Of a DNA stretch of 64,000 nucleotides, positions 1 through 11,322 are shown piece after piece (positions within the stretch are counted from its first letter, which is position 1; the number at the start of each line of letters is the position of its first letter). Under the pieces are notes generated by a model. The model was not told the DNA's origin. It made no database searches and saw nothing but the letters and a program-made list of their open reading frames with translations. Location of the stretch: positions 2,931,501-2,995,500 of the forward strand of contig OW203985.1 in NCBI GenBank assembly GCA_934047225.1. Direction: 5' to 3'. The DNA is from Ypsolopha sequella. Taxonomy: Eukaryota; Arthropoda; Insecta; Lepidoptera; Ypsolophidae. The translations under genes and the position numbers were made by a program.

Positions 1-185
1 ATTTTATCTACGACCATCAAAAATATCGTCGTTATAATATTTTCCACCAACAATTTTACGAAAAAAAAGGAGTAGAACATTCGTTCATGAAGCTCGGATG
101 CATCGTTTCGGTAATGCGGCTTGAAGGCCAATCAGGATAAAGGGGGCGTGGCTTAAGAAATACGGTAGGGACTTATTCCTCGTCA

Positions 186-345
186 CTGTTGTTGGTCTCT
201 AGCGGTTTTATAATATATTAAGTCAATCGCAGCGCAGAATCGCGGTGTTATAATTTAATATTATAACATCGGATAAACAATCTAGATACTTATAAAACTG
301 CTTTTGATGTTGCAATTGCCTTATTGCAGTATGGCAGTAGATGAA
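186..345. repeat. Dispersed repeat, copy A
   Basis: This stretch shares about 150 bp with 16755-16915 in the same orientation. Shared blocks include CAGCGCAGAAT, GCGGTGTTATAAT and ACTTTTGATGTTG-like text. The internal TTATAATTTAATATTATAA is itself palindromic. The family is not recognised, and the edges were set by where the two copies stop matching. Confidence 0.6.
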
Positions 346-1212
346 ACATAAGATTAGCAAGGCTTTTTTTTACAATATTAATCATTTTACCTCTATAGAA
401 ACCAACAAAAATCAAATACAAGTTTTTGTTATAAATACTTATAAATGAGAGAGGATGCGCGGCGATCACATCGATGTTGACGAACGACGGCATACACCAC
501 TCTGTTTAGACAATATACAGACGAATGTGTCAAATATTTTTTATTTTATTTAAAAAATTAAGCTAAAATATAAAATAAAAAATAAAAATATATGACTAAT
601 ACCTACTTATACAATTTATAGCCCCAGCAGGATTTTTTGTGCAAAAAACAACAATTACAAACAAAAAACTTGGTTACCTCACTTAGTGCGTCCCACATTT
701 AAATAAAAAAATGAGTTTTTTTTTTCTCTTTTCGTTTAACCTGGTAAATATTTTACATAATGTTACATGAACTCGTCCGAACAAATATTTGAACATTAAA
801 ACCTCAGGGTCTACCAAAGTTGTTGCGGTCAAGCCCTTCATTTTCATACACAATTTACGTGGAGTTCAATGCACAGTCCTTCCCAATTGTGACCCAAAAC
901 TTTTTACTACGTCAATGCCTTAATGGTTGTTCAAAGTTATTATATTTTAATGTTGAGGTGTAAGCGTTTTTGATGTGAAAACTCCAGTACTGCTTTTATT
1001 AAATTCAATAGATGATTTGAAGGCAGACTTGTTTTTTTTTCTTGACTTGTTTTACTTTATAAATTACCTGACATACTCGTATATTTTAAAATTGTATTAC
1101 CATTTATGTTAACTATTGACAATAATTTATTTGTGTTTTTTTAATTTTAGCTAGCATTAAGGTTTTAGTTTTAGTAATTTTATTCAAATTTATATTGTTT
1201 GTGAATTAATAA
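346..1212. other. Unassigned AT-rich stretch
   Basis: I see homopolymer T/A runs and no convincing coding region, RNA gene or terminal repeat. The short open frames here are at the chance level for this base composition. Confidence 0.5.
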
Positions 1213-1252
1213 ATGATGATGATGATGATGATGATGATGATGTTGATGTTGA
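1213..1252 (+). repeat. (ATG)n microsatellite
   Basis: About eleven ATG/GATG triplets end in two GTTGAT variants. The run follows AT-rich text ending GTGAATTAATAA, a layout common at the 3' end of RTE-type retrotransposons, so it may be a retroelement tail. No coding part of such an element is visible upstream. Confidence 0.8.
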
Positions 1253-1689
1253 TATTTTAATAATAGATTGATATATCCAAACAACACACTAAGTATCAAT
1301 TATAGTCGATGCATCTTATGTTGCCTTATGTTGGTAAAACAGCGTATGTAAACAAGCGCCTCACGCTTTGCCCCACGCTTAAAAATTATTATTATTTCCG
1401 AATACCTCAATTGTGCCTTGATTACTTGGTATTTTTTATTCTGTTTTAATTAATTAGAATATTGATGATGCTTCCAAGTGGTGTATGTGCTTACTTTGCT
1501 TGTTAAATGTTCATAAGTCACTTAACGTAGCCTTGTAAAAGTACTCGATTTTAGGGCGAAAACCCATTATTTTGAATATTTTTCTGGTCTTTAACGCGAT
1601 GTCTCATGTAAAATTGTTTAGTTCCCTCGAAACGGAAATACTGTTCCCCAAAAGACAATTATATTAGTTTGGGGTTCAGAGTCAACCTT

Positions 1690-1745
1690 ATTATTTTGTA
1701 AACTCTTTTTTGTACAATAAGGACTTTGTATTTGTATTTGTATTA
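1690..1745 (+). repeat. Possible retroposon 3' tail
   Basis: TTTTGTACAATAAGGACTTT followed by TTTGTATTTGTATT resembles the polyadenylation-signal end of insect non-LTR elements. Only the tail is visible, and it could be chance in AT-rich DNA. Confidence 0.3.
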
Positions 1746-1892
1746 TTTGTTTGTGAAAAAATCAAGGACATACACCACTTCATATTGACCGTCAAATGAA
1801 AGCCTTACAATTTATTTGATTGAATTGTTCCACTTTCGCGAGTTATTTCGGTTTTTAGATATGTATGAAGTACGATTCGGAGCGGGTTCTTA

Positions 1893-2257
1893 AGGCCGAT
1901 ACAAACCGGAAGTGTACGCGCGGCGTTATGTGTGGCAGCACCAGTTGTTGTATGAAACTAGACTGACGCTTGAGCTGCCACACAGTCAATATAGCCCAGA
2001 AAGACATATATTGTTCAACATCTTGCGTACAAATAATTCTCTTCCAATCTTACGTATAGCGCCACAAACTTATCTTTCCCGAAGACGAAGACTCTAACGT
2101 AATGAATATAGAAGCCATTTTAGTTTGGCCTACCGAAACATATAATTTTGGAGTGGCGAATTGTATCTGCTGGTTCAGTCAGATGTGTTGACAGAAATCG
2201 GTCACCTGTTACCTTGCTGCCACACATAACGCCACGTGCACCGGTGTGCATCGGCCT
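1893..2257. mobile_element. PIF/Harbinger-like MITE (TTA duplication)
   Basis: The two ends are inverted copies of about 46 bp with a few mismatches. Both start AGGCCGAT and both contain GGCGTTATGTGTGGCAGC. A 3-bp TTA target duplication lies outside each end (1890-1892 and 2258-2260), as expected for PIF/Harbinger elements, which duplicate TWA. The 365-bp body has no transposase, so it is non-autonomous. A 61-codon frame inside (1912-2097) starts at GTG and crosses the terminal repeat, so it is not a gene. Confidence 0.8.
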
Positions 2258-2390
2258 TTACCATTGCAGCATTATATATAATATTTTTTGTCACTTTGGT
2301 TGATATAGCTAAATTCATACTGGAGACTTTGTAAGTGATCAGTTACAAAATTCAATAACCCTTTATATGTATATGTTACTGGCAAAGCTT

Positions 2391-2573
2391 GATTTTAGGA
2401 CAAAATAGTTTGGCTTTGGCCAAAGCAGCCTTTGGTTATCATAAAGAAATAACTACCAACAAGGTGACTCGCCATATATAACTTTCCAACCTAACCTAAC
2501 AGCTTTCTTCTGTGCTGTAGGACTTCCGAAAAACTAGTTCGGCCTAGGCTAAAAACTAGTTTATCCTAAAATC
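2391..2573. mobile_element. Short palindromic element (MITE-like)
   Basis: GATTTTAGGACAAAATAGTTT at the left is inverted at the right as AAACTAGTTTATCCTAAAATC. A related fragment (GGACTTCCGAAAAACTA...) recurs near 62175-62230, which supports a dispersed family. The superfamily is unresolved. Confidence 0.5.
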
Positions 2574-2723
2574 GGGGTTTCCCGGTTACATACAATAATC
2601 AAAATTCCACCACTCACTCGATCACGAAACATCAGAGACTGCTATTAAGTTTATTAAAATTATTAAAATGATAAATTTACATCAAATTAATATTATTTTA
2701 TTTCGAAGAAACAAATCCTTATA

Positions 2724-2875
2724 GTTGACCCTTTCATATAATATAATATGATATGGTTGACCCTTTCATAAAGTATAATATGATGTGGTTGACCCTTTCA
2801 TAAAGTATAATATGAAATAGTTGACAATTTCATGAAGTATAAGTTGACCCTTTCATAGGGTATAATAAAAACAGG
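2724..2875 (+). repeat. 32-bp tandem repeat
   Basis: GTTGACCCTTTCAT recurs at 2724, 2756, 2788 and (as GTTGACAATTTCAT) 2820, exactly 32 bp apart. A last copy after a shortened unit starts at 2843. The rest of the unit is AT-rich (AAGTATAATATGA). Confidence 0.9.
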
Positions 2876-2879
2876 TTGT

Positions 2880-4017
2880 TTTTTTTTTACATTCCACCTG
2901 TTTTTCAAGCAAGTGATTTATGAATAACCTTTGAATGCAGCTTTACTTATTTTTGAAAATTAATATTTGCTATCAATTTTGATTTTTTTTCCACCTGTAT
3001 AAGAATCAGTTCTGCAAAGGGACAAAATTGCAAGAAATATCCAAGACGTATTTGAATATTTAGTGGTTTGGAATTTTGTAATGCTATAATGACAAAGAAA
3101 TCCAATGTTTAAAAAAATTGCACAATAGTACCTAGTTTATGCAACAAGTGCAGTAAGGCGGCAATAATGTGAACTTTAAATTATGACTAGCTCAAAAGTA
3201 CAGAGCCGTTAAACAGTGAAAAAATAATGTAATATATATGGTACACACAAACATTCAATGTAAATAAAAAAATAAACTAAACATAAAACACGAGTGTAGT
3301 AAAATTTATTTTAAGAACAGTTTTAATTCATATTAAATAAGTCTTTACGAGCATTTGCATCGAAAATAGTTATATTATTACTGACCATTTTGTTACAAAA
3401 CTGAACGTCGGTCCTCAACCTGGGTATTTTTATGTGCATTATTAACGTTGCAACGCGTTGATAGCAGTAAACATTATTACTGCATTTTACCGTCAAATAG
3501 CAAAAAGATACTGTTTAAAGACGCAGTAAAAATATCTATAAAATAAGTTATGAGGTCCCAAGGTATGAAGAATGTTCCTTACAGAACATTATGCTAGCCA
3601 TAATTTCAACACTATTGTCATATCTTTTACGGCTTCATAAAATAGGGTTTATACTTAATTTAGTTTTTTTCTTTTTGATTCCTAGTAAGTTAATAGTGAT
3701 TAGTTTCAATATTTAAAAAATGTATTTTTTTACTTATCAAGAACCTTATGTAAATATTTTATGTTTAGTTTAGTTTAGATTAATTTATTTTAGTCCTCCT
3801 TTTTTTTTAACTATTTTAATGTTATTTAAGTTAATTTTATACGATACAATTCGAAGTTAAGATAAAGTAGCAAGGGTCACGCGACCTAAAAAAATAAACG
3901 TAAAAATTTTCCCAGTGTTGTAAACATACATGGAGTAATAAAACCTTTTTGTAATATATTATGCGTGTGCACGAACAACCTCTAAAATCTTTGGTGACAG
4001 ACCGTCCCACTGTCTTT
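2880..4017. other. Unassigned AT-rich stretch
   Basis: No gene, terminal repeat or tandem array was recognised up to the mariner edge. T-runs and scattered short A/T-rich motifs only. Confidence 0.5.
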
Positions 4018-4019
4018 TA

Positions 4020-5311
4020 AGGGTGAATCCAAAAGTTCTAAACCCGACCTACAAAGAGGTATCAAATCTTTGTAAATCTACCGTCATTTGTTAGTATGTT
4101 TTTTCGTGATTGATTGTGTGAAGTTGAAGTTCGATACTGCAAGCTATTATTTTTTTGTGATATTTTGTTTAACGCAGTCTGACGGGATTTTTCACAATGG
4201 AGAAAATTGAACACCGTGTTGTGATTAAGTACCTCAATAAAAAAGGTCTTTCACCTAAAGAGATTCATGAAGATATGGAAACAACATTAGGGGAATCTGC
4301 TCCATCGTATTCCACTGTCAAAAAGTGGGTAGCTGAATTTAAACGCGGTCGGGAGACCATTGAAGATGACCCAAGGAGCGGAAGGCCTTCAACGTCTACC
4401 ACTAAAGAAAACACTGACAAAATTTGTGATCTCATCCTAGGAGACCGACGATTGACCATTAGCAGGATAGCTGAGATCACAGGCATCAGTTATGGCCGAG
4501 TGCAAAACATTATAACTGTGGAATTGGGGTTCCGTAAGGTTTCTGCTCGCTGGGTCCCAAGATTGATTTCAGCTGACCAAAAACGAGTTCGATTCACAAT
4601 TTCGCGTGGCTGTTTGGAACTTTTTGAGGCAGATGCTGGGGATTTTATGTCTCGTTTTGTTACCATGGATGAAAGCTGGGTTCATCACCATACTCCTGAA
4701 ACAAAACAGCAATCCAAACAGTGGAAAAGATCTGGCTCACCCACGCCGATAGGCCAAGTGCGTTTTGTCAGCCAACAAAGTCATGGCATCTGTTTTTTGG
4801 GACTCGAATGGAGTTATTTTATTGGATTATTTACCTAAAGGTGAAACTATAAATTCACGCTATTATTGTAACCTATTACGAAAACTTTGCGAAGAAATAA
4901 AAGAAAAACGGCCGGGGATGTTACGTAAGAGAATTTTGTTTCATCAAGACAATGCACGAGTTCACACTTCGGTTGAAACGATGGCTGTGATCCATGAATG
5001 TGGTTACGAGTTGCTGCCCCACCCACCTTATTCGCCGGATTTAGCCCCCTCGGACTATCATCTCTTTCCAAATTTAAAAAAACACTTGGGGGGATCTAAA
5101 TATTCGACTAGAGAAGAAGTGATAGTCGCAGTTAATGACTATTTTGACGACCTTCCGGAATCATTTTTTTTCGAGGGTATAAACAAGTTGCAGGTCAGGT
5201 GGAAGAAGTGTGTTGATCTAGATGGAGACTATGTCGAAGAATAAAAATAATTTTGAACCCACTTTTCTTTCATTTTCACGGTCGGGCTTAGAACTTTTGG
5301 ATTCACCCTCG
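4020..5311 (+). mobile_element. mariner-like DNA transposon, nearly complete
   Basis: The element is about 1.29 kb, the standard mariner length. Its terminal inverted repeats are about 28 bp, read GGGTGAATCCAAAAGTTCTA from each edge, and differ at one inner position. A TA dinucleotide lies just outside each end (4018-4019 and 5312-5313), the expected target duplication, although the outermost one or two bases differ between ends. It holds a single transposase frame broken by one small frameshift. Ends this similar suggest a fairly recent insertion compared with the other elements here. Confidence 0.93.
4197..5244 (+). pseudogene. mariner transposase (D,D34D), one frameshift
   Basis: This would encode the cut-and-paste transposase that binds the terminal repeats and catalyses excision and TA-directed integration in the nucleus. 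The ATG at 4197 gives MEKIEHRVVIKYL. Residues 1-110 hold the paired helix-turn-helix DNA-binding region. WVPRL follows at about residues 119-123, and VTMDESW carries the first catalytic Asp (D158). After codon 184 (about 4746-4753) the frame shifts, apparently by loss of 2 bp. It resumes as KVMASVFWD, then HQDNARVH (second Asp) and YSPDLAPSDYHLFP (third Asp). Exactly 34 residues separate the second and third Asp, giving D34D. Total length is close to the usual 345 residues. The sequence resembles irritans/mellifera-type mariners, but I cannot fix the subfamily. Apart from the frameshift it reads cleanly to a TAA stop. Confidence 0.95.
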
Positions 5312-5565
5312 TATTACAGTTTAGATCACAACTTTAGAGCTAAATTTCACATTTTTTCATCAAATATACCTGGTTTATTATTCGGATAAATACAAGTTTG
5401 CCCATGGGTCACACATTTTTAGCAGATGGAGATTTATTATAGCAGCAAACTGGACAAACCTGCGTTTTATTACATGGTATATACTTACAGTACTACAGAC
5501 ATTGTACAATATTTCAGAAAAATTATGCAGATTTTAGATATGTAACTACTGTAAGTTGGATTCAT

Positions 5566-5740
5566 AATTAATTATTTAAAACGAATCGAATAAAGTGATG
5601 TATCTCTCGATACGTGACATGTTTCGAATTTCTGAAACAGGCACTCGCTCGCTTGAGTACGAATTCGGAAAGAATTCGAAACATGTTGCGGTTCGCGAGA
5701 TAATTCACGTAAATCGATCCGTTTTAAACAATTAATAAGT
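5566..5740. repeat. Inverted repeat with hammerhead-like motif
   Basis: The two halves (about 65 bp) are imperfect inverted copies meeting around CACTCGCTCG. Both halves contain ACATGTTTCGAATT or its complement. On the plus strand at 5652-5690 there is CTTGAGTAC, a perfect GAATTC/GAATTC stem with a GGAAA loop, then GAAACATGT. This is the same layout as the other hammerhead-like motifs in this window. The left half carries a shortened inverse copy. Confidence 0.6.
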
Positions 5741-5783
5741 AAGCAGATGTTAAAAAATAATAAAATAACAACAGCGGTAACTC

Positions 5784-5880
5784 AGTAGGACGTAGGACGT
5801 ACTCAGGTAGGACGTAGGACGTACTCAGGTAGGACGTAGGACGTACTCAGGCAGGACGTAGGACGTACTCAGGTAGGACG
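5784..5880 (+). repeat. 22-bp tandem repeat, about 4 copies
   Basis: The unit is built from GTAGGAC, GTAGGAC and GTACTCAG blocks and repeats about four times almost perfectly. One copy has GCAGGAC. Confidence 0.9.
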
Positions 5881-5917
5881 ACCGTGATCAGTTTTACGGA
5901 ATTATGTTTGTTTAAAC

Positions 5918-6092
5918 GGCGTGTATTTGTTCCCGAAGTACGGCGATAAGACTCACCTCTATCACGTTGCGACGATAAAATCGTCGGTTAAAAGAGGGTG
6001 TTATGAGTGTTAACTGTTCTAGTGACAGTGCATATTTGGAATCACCCTTTTGTTATGTCGTGACAATATGTACGTTGTTATATTGAAGTAGT
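5918..6092 (+). repeat. tRNA-SINE body fragment
   Basis: CCCGAAGTACGGCGATAAG, then a CATCACGTTG...AATCGTCGGT block and TATGTCGTGACAATATG at the end, match the body of the SINE seen at 8525, 14455, 21880, 49895 and 59470. The tRNA-like head is missing here. Confidence 0.7.
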
Positions 6093-6359
6093 TTAGTCAA
6101 GTGTTTTCAATCTTTTCTATTGAATAATTTCTTCACGCGTGACAAGAATTAAGAAAAAACCAATGGTGTACCGCTCTGTTGACCACAATCCTGATTATTC
6201 TATATGGTAAGCATCTAAATAATCATTATAGTCATAAATAAAAATGAAAAAAAAATATATATATAAACGTAACTTATAAATAACTGCAGATTTACCTGAC
6301 ACGATATCTTGACTGCTCTGAGGATCTAATAATTCGTTTGAATATCGTTCAGTCGTATA

Positions 6360-6621
6360 CAACGTGTAACAGAAAGGTGTAACCATATTTGAATAGCTTA
6401 TTCAGTCAATGGCATAGAACAACTTTTACTTTGGAAAAAACCCTGGAACTCGAAAAAAAAATTAATTTTTTCATAGAAAAATGCAAAGCCGCTCGGCTGA
6501 AATGCATGGAAGGGCAGATTTTTTTTTTGAGATAACAGGTTTGGCTTTATAGTAAAAATTGTTCTATGCCATTGACTGAATAAGCTCTTTAAATATGGTT
6601 ACACCTTTCTGTTACACCTTG
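6360..6621. mobile_element. Palindromic MITE, TATA-flanked
   Basis: This 262-bp element starts CAACGTGTAACAGAAAGGTG and ends with the inverted copy ending CACCTTG. Inverted arms extend more than 60 bp (CAGTCAATGGCATAGAACAA on both sides). TATA lies outside each end. The size and the CAAGGTG-type tip match the elements at 17818 and 44956, which suggests the same broad group. Confidence 0.8.
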
Positions 6622-6625
6622 TATA

Positions 6626-7339
6626 TATCTCTATCACACTCTATAAGCGTGCGTCAGAGATGGACGTATGCTCGAAACATAAACGCCAGACCGAATCTTT
6701 TGTGGAGTGCTGGTCCATGCTCTAAGTCCGGGCCTGTTTATTTTTAATTATATCTTCGTCGTCCTCTTCCGTGACGAATATTTTTGGAGCACACATTTTA
6801 TTTTGTACAACGTTGGGAGTCAATTTGGTTTGGTTGGAAATGTGATTGAGTGTCATTTTTCATTGGTTTTATTTATCTAGGATACACTTCAAGCCTGTTC
6901 CAAACGAAATTATAATTAAAGAACTATAAAAAATGTGTCTTGATTGGGAATTTTTGTCAATTCAATAAGGTAATAATATACTTAACTAGAAATAATAAGT
7001 TATGCTCCCTTTAAAAGTCTACAGTAATTGATTGATCAATTTGACTTGGTTAAGGCTTTGGCTATAGATTAAGAACTTAAGGCAACTAGCACGGTGAAAT
7101 TGGTGAGAAAATCGCAAAATGCACTAAATCACTAAAATCCGTGTTTTTTGCAAATATATTGTTTATAAAACTTCCCTTGACCGTGTTTGTTTCAAAACTC
7201 CTAAGCAATGATCTTGTATTATACTAAAGCAACTCATTGCTCCTAAATAGTGAAAATATTCAAATTTTTAATAATTTGTAAAACATTGGAATTCTTCCAA
7301 TATGATTATTAAATAATATTAAAATAAATTATTAAATAA
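6626..7339. other. Unassigned stretch
   Basis: No gene or repeat recognised. The last 80 bp are very AT-rich and merge into the palindrome that follows. Confidence 0.5.
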
Positions 7340-7536
7340 TAAATTATTATTACATACGGCTTGAACACTCACGTGTGATTGTTGTTGACTATATGCCAAC
7401 CATTTCACCGATACAATTTCGGCATTATCAAGGCGAGTGTCGTTCTTAGGACGACGTAATTGTATTGGTGAAACGGTTGGCATATAGTCAACAACAATCA
7501 CACGTGAGTGTTCAAGCCGTATGTAATAATAATTTA
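7340..7536. repeat. Long near-perfect palindrome (78-bp arms)
   Basis: Arms 7340-7417 and 7459-7536 match at 76 of 78 positions when inverted, around a 41-bp centre. The centre and left arm, read on the minus strand, give CTTGATAATGCCGA...TCGGTGAAA, the hammerhead-like layout found elsewhere in the window. An arm this well preserved implies a recent origin or gene conversion between the arms. Confidence 0.9.
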
Positions 7537-8524
7537 GTATGTCAGCTCACGCGAGTTTTAATAATATTAAATAATAAATTAAAGAAAAAACATTCAGATT
7601 CATTTTCATCAACCACATCTGCTTATATGATTACTCCTGCATTTAATCCCGTATTTCACGAGAAAAAGGTGAAAAACAATTTTTTTTCATGTCTTTGTAG
7701 TTAGGCGTAAAGCGTACTTTAACTATAAAATGATAAATATGTAAAAACGCTGGAGATGGCACCTAAGATTAAAGGTATGCAGATTTATAATTTCTTTCAT
7801 CGGCAAGATGCGACGTTTTCAACATTCAAAAAATGTCGAAATTTACATTTTCATCCGCTGTGGAGACGCATATATGCTCTGATTTTTTATAAATTTTCTA
7901 CATTATCTGACAAAGTATCGAAAAAAGGAAAAAAATATTGCCTACACAGCTCATAAAATTCATAAAAGCTTCAACTCTCTTGGTTGGACAATATTGATAA
8001 GCCAGTTATAAATATCATTGTGATAAGCACATTAATTCGTATTTGAAGAGATAACTTTGCAAACTATTTTCTATAAAAAAAAGTTTAAAGAATAACTTTT
8101 TAAATATTTAATTAAGATTTTCAATGAGTATGTATTACTATGTACCTATATAGTCAAACTGAAACAAATTATTCAAATTGTTAAACCAAAAGATGGGTAA
8201 AACATAAACATTATTTTAAATAAAGGTTTTACTTTACTTTACTTCCACACGGACAGTAGAAATTATTTTAGGTTCTTTAATAAATGAATAAATCTTCAAC
8301 AGTCCGAGAAAATTCTGAAAACTTTTTAATTAACAAAGTTTCGAACTTTTTTTTCAAGCTTTAAACAATGATAGTACTAAAGAAAGAAAGGCATTTTACG
8401 AACATGAAATAAACGAAACCGCAAAAACCGGATCCATCAACCGATAGGTTGACCTGGGCGATCTTGATCTTATATTATTATTTAATTTTCAAGATACATA
8501 ATCTTGATATTGTCACTATGTAAA
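7537..8524. other. Unassigned stretch
   Basis: Frames at 7465-7704 and 7756-7956 are open but low in complexity, and the first runs out of the palindrome. I recognise no domain and treat both as chance. Confidence 0.5.
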
Positions 8525-8880
8525 TATATTATCACGACATGAATCCAGAAGGGGTGTCCGGGGTGTTCTGAGTGTTAACTGTGAAATGCAAGTCACAGTC
8601 CACACTCGCTACACCCGCGTTTCACCGACGATTATTATGTCTCAACGTGATGAGTGGTGAATTCTATCGCCTTACCTCGGGCACAAATACAATCTTTTTA
8701 GGGCATGCAGGTTTCCTCACGATGTTTTCCTTCACCGTTCTGCAAGTGGTAAGTAAGAGCAAATGCACATATGCACATATTAAATTACGAAAAACTCCTT
8801 GGTGCATGCCCGACCGGGGATCGAACCTGGACCACATTATTGAGAGGCCAGCATTTTATCGCTGCTTCATTTCACTTCAC
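8525..8880 (-). mobile_element. tRNA-derived SINE
   Basis: Read on the minus strand, the tRNA-like head carries a B-box-like GGTTCGATCCC. After it comes GGTGAAGGAAAACATCGTGA, a block common in lepidopteran SINEs. The body then reads GTGCCCGAGGTAAGGCGATA and ends near TCGTGATAATATA. The A-box side is degenerate. SINEs of this type are transcribed by RNA polymerase III and moved by a LINE partner. Confidence 0.7.
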
Positions 8881-8892
8881 TACTGTCACTAG

Positions 8893-9940
8893 CTTTGCTT
8901 TTTTTTAAAGGAATATTTTCGTGGTTCATGGGATTTAAAAAGCAGTTCATCTATATGAAAGTCTTGCGTACACGCGGACACAACATCTTGACAGATCGGA
9001 ATAGTCCTCGTCTATACGAACTATTCGGATCACGAAAAAAAATCTGCTGTTCCATAAAAAAGTAACATAGCTACCCGACCAAAATGTATGAATCAAATGA
9101 TATTTTTTCTCGATTTCTCGAAAATTTTCACGATGAGTTGTATGGGCGAGTACTATCACCAGTTTTCGGCTTCCGCAACTTCATCATAACACCCTGTATA
9201 AACGTGGCTTTAACTAAGCAGCCAAGAATACAACTTCTTCGTTAGTCCATGATCACAACAGCACATTGTTTCTAGGTTTTGGAAATTCGTTACAAAAAAT
9301 CTGTCTTATCATACTTATTTGTGTGGGAGCCAATATGTCATTCTACAAATTTAGCAAAAAGTGACTGACTGGTAGAAACACCTGTTTCAATTTGGCTGTA
9401 AAAATCAAAGATAGATTTTTTACGTCATTTCATGTACAGGATGGAAAGTTAAAATGCGGCACTAAGGGCTACTTAGATACAAAAGAACGGCTTTAGGAGA
9501 TCAACCCTAACTTTTAAAGCATTTTACTTCGGCATTCACAGATTTTGGAAAAAATCAACAGTCCTGTGTTAATATTCACAAAAAAAATTGCATTTTATTC
9601 GACTCTCTTACTGATAAGAAACATAAGTATCAACCAAGTTCCGGGCAAATGAATTCCAAACCCAAAATAAGATTCCCATTCCCATACATTTAATATGAGA
9701 ATATTGAAAAAAATATATCATCTTATTTGATCCTTTTACTGAAAGAGAACCTGCGTCTCTATTGTCAACCGAGGTCAAGGTATTAGAACTCCCATGAAAT
9801 GCAAAATAAAATTTCCATAAATTTAGTATGAATTAAATTTAGAATTTTATTTTGCTTTTTCTGGGAGTTTTCTGGGATATTTAAAAATAAGAAAACATAA
9901 GTTTTGCGTTTGGGAACACGATCCGTCGCATCAATCTAAA
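8893..9940. other. Unassigned stretch
   Basis: No gene, tandem array or terminal repeat was recognised. Confidence 0.45.
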
Positions 9941-9950
9941 GTCAACGGTG

Positions 9951-10288
9951 CTACGGCGTAGCTGACTGTAGATATTGTTTGATGTGCTACGACTTAGTTG
10001 GTGCGTAGCTGACCGTAGATATTGTTTGATGCGCTACAACTTAGTTGGTGCGTAGCCTACTGTAATTTTTTTTTATGTGCTACGACTTGGTTGGTGCGTA
10101 GGTGACTGTAGATACTGTTTTATGTGCTACGACTGAGTTGGTGCGTAACTGACCGTAGATATTGTTGGATGTGCTACGACTTAGTTGGTGCGTAGCCTAC
10201 TGTAAATTTTTTTTATGTGCTACGTTTTGGTTGGTGCGTAGGTGACTGTAGGTATTGTTTTATGTGCTACGACTTAGTTGGTGGGTCG
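9951..10288 (+). repeat. 47-bp minisatellite, about 7 copies
   Basis: The unit contains GTGCTACGACTTAGTTGGTG and CTGACTGTAGATATTGTTT. For example GATGTGCTAC at 9981 and GATGCGCTAC at 10028 are 47 bp apart. Copies differ by a few substitutions, with T-rich variants at 10064 and 10206. The array stops at TTGGTGGGTCGC. Confidence 0.9.
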
Positions 10289-11320
10289 CACAGAGCTTGC
10301 TACAAGGCTCTTTTGGCGCGTGGATTGGTAGTATCCAAAACTGTAATTAACGCTGCTATCATACCCTTTGCACGTATTAAAACTGAAAGAGCTTACAACG
10401 AAATTGCTAGTAACAAAGCAAAATCATTAGTTAAATTGCAGTACATATTAAAAGCACTATATTGAATAAAAATGCTGAGTCGAAGCCATTTTTCATCATA
10501 AATGTAAATAAAAGAGCCACCCATCAAAAGCTTTTGATCAAGTTTAACAACTAAGTATTTACTAAAATTTATTTACTGCTGAAAGAACTTTACAAAACCG
10601 ACGCTAATTTGTTCAAAAATGAACATAATAAGCGTAAAAATAATATCTAACAAATAAATTAGCTTGGATATGGTGAACACGAGAAAGCGTGATTATCGCA
10701 GCAATTAGTCCATTTATTATTACGGTTTGTTACCAAACGAATAATAATTAATCACGCTTGGTATGTCACGGACGGTATTATTATACATTTGAATCATAAT
10801 AAAATTCCTTGATTATTATCACAAGTTATTAATTTCATTCGATCTTTTAATGTTAAAGCCGCACTATGGCTGTATTTTATAGTCTTGAATCAATGAGGCT
10901 ATATCGTCTTGAATGATCTTGAAGCTTAGCTTAAGATCGCTCTTGATAAAGTCCATTGGCCAGCTAGCCAAATTTAAGAAAACAGTATAATTTGGAGGTC
11001 CTATTTTTCTTTTTCACCGTAACTAGTTAGCCAGGTTTTTTAGGATGTCTAAAAACTATGATGGTCATCTCAATTTTTTTTTTAATTTTCTATTGTGTGG
11101 GGTATAAAATTGAAGGGCTTCAGCAACCTGAAAGACAAAAACAAGTTAAAACATAAAATAAAAGTTTGGGCTCCTCCAGGTAGAAAACGGTTGAAGGATT
11201 TTTTGTAAAACTTACATCAAATTACTTTACAAAATCAATTTACAAAATTGTAAATGTAAATAATTTAAAAATTCCTTTTTTGAAATTAAACATATAGAAT
11301 ACACTCGACTATAACTTCAG
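10289..11320. other. Unassigned stretch after the 47-bp array
   Basis: A frame running out of the minisatellite continues for about 58 codons to a stop at 10465 (ACYKALLARGLVVSKT...). It matches nothing I know and has no clear start of its own. The rest is AT-rich and featureless. Confidence 0.45.
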
Positions 11321-11322
11321 GA

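Noticed and set aside
1213..1252. Methionine/aspartate-coding repeat
   Set aside because: It is a plain ATG microsatellite with no flanking frame.
10217..10465. 82-codon frame leaving the 47-bp minisatellite
   Set aside because: The start lies in the repeat, and the unique 58 codons match no family I know.
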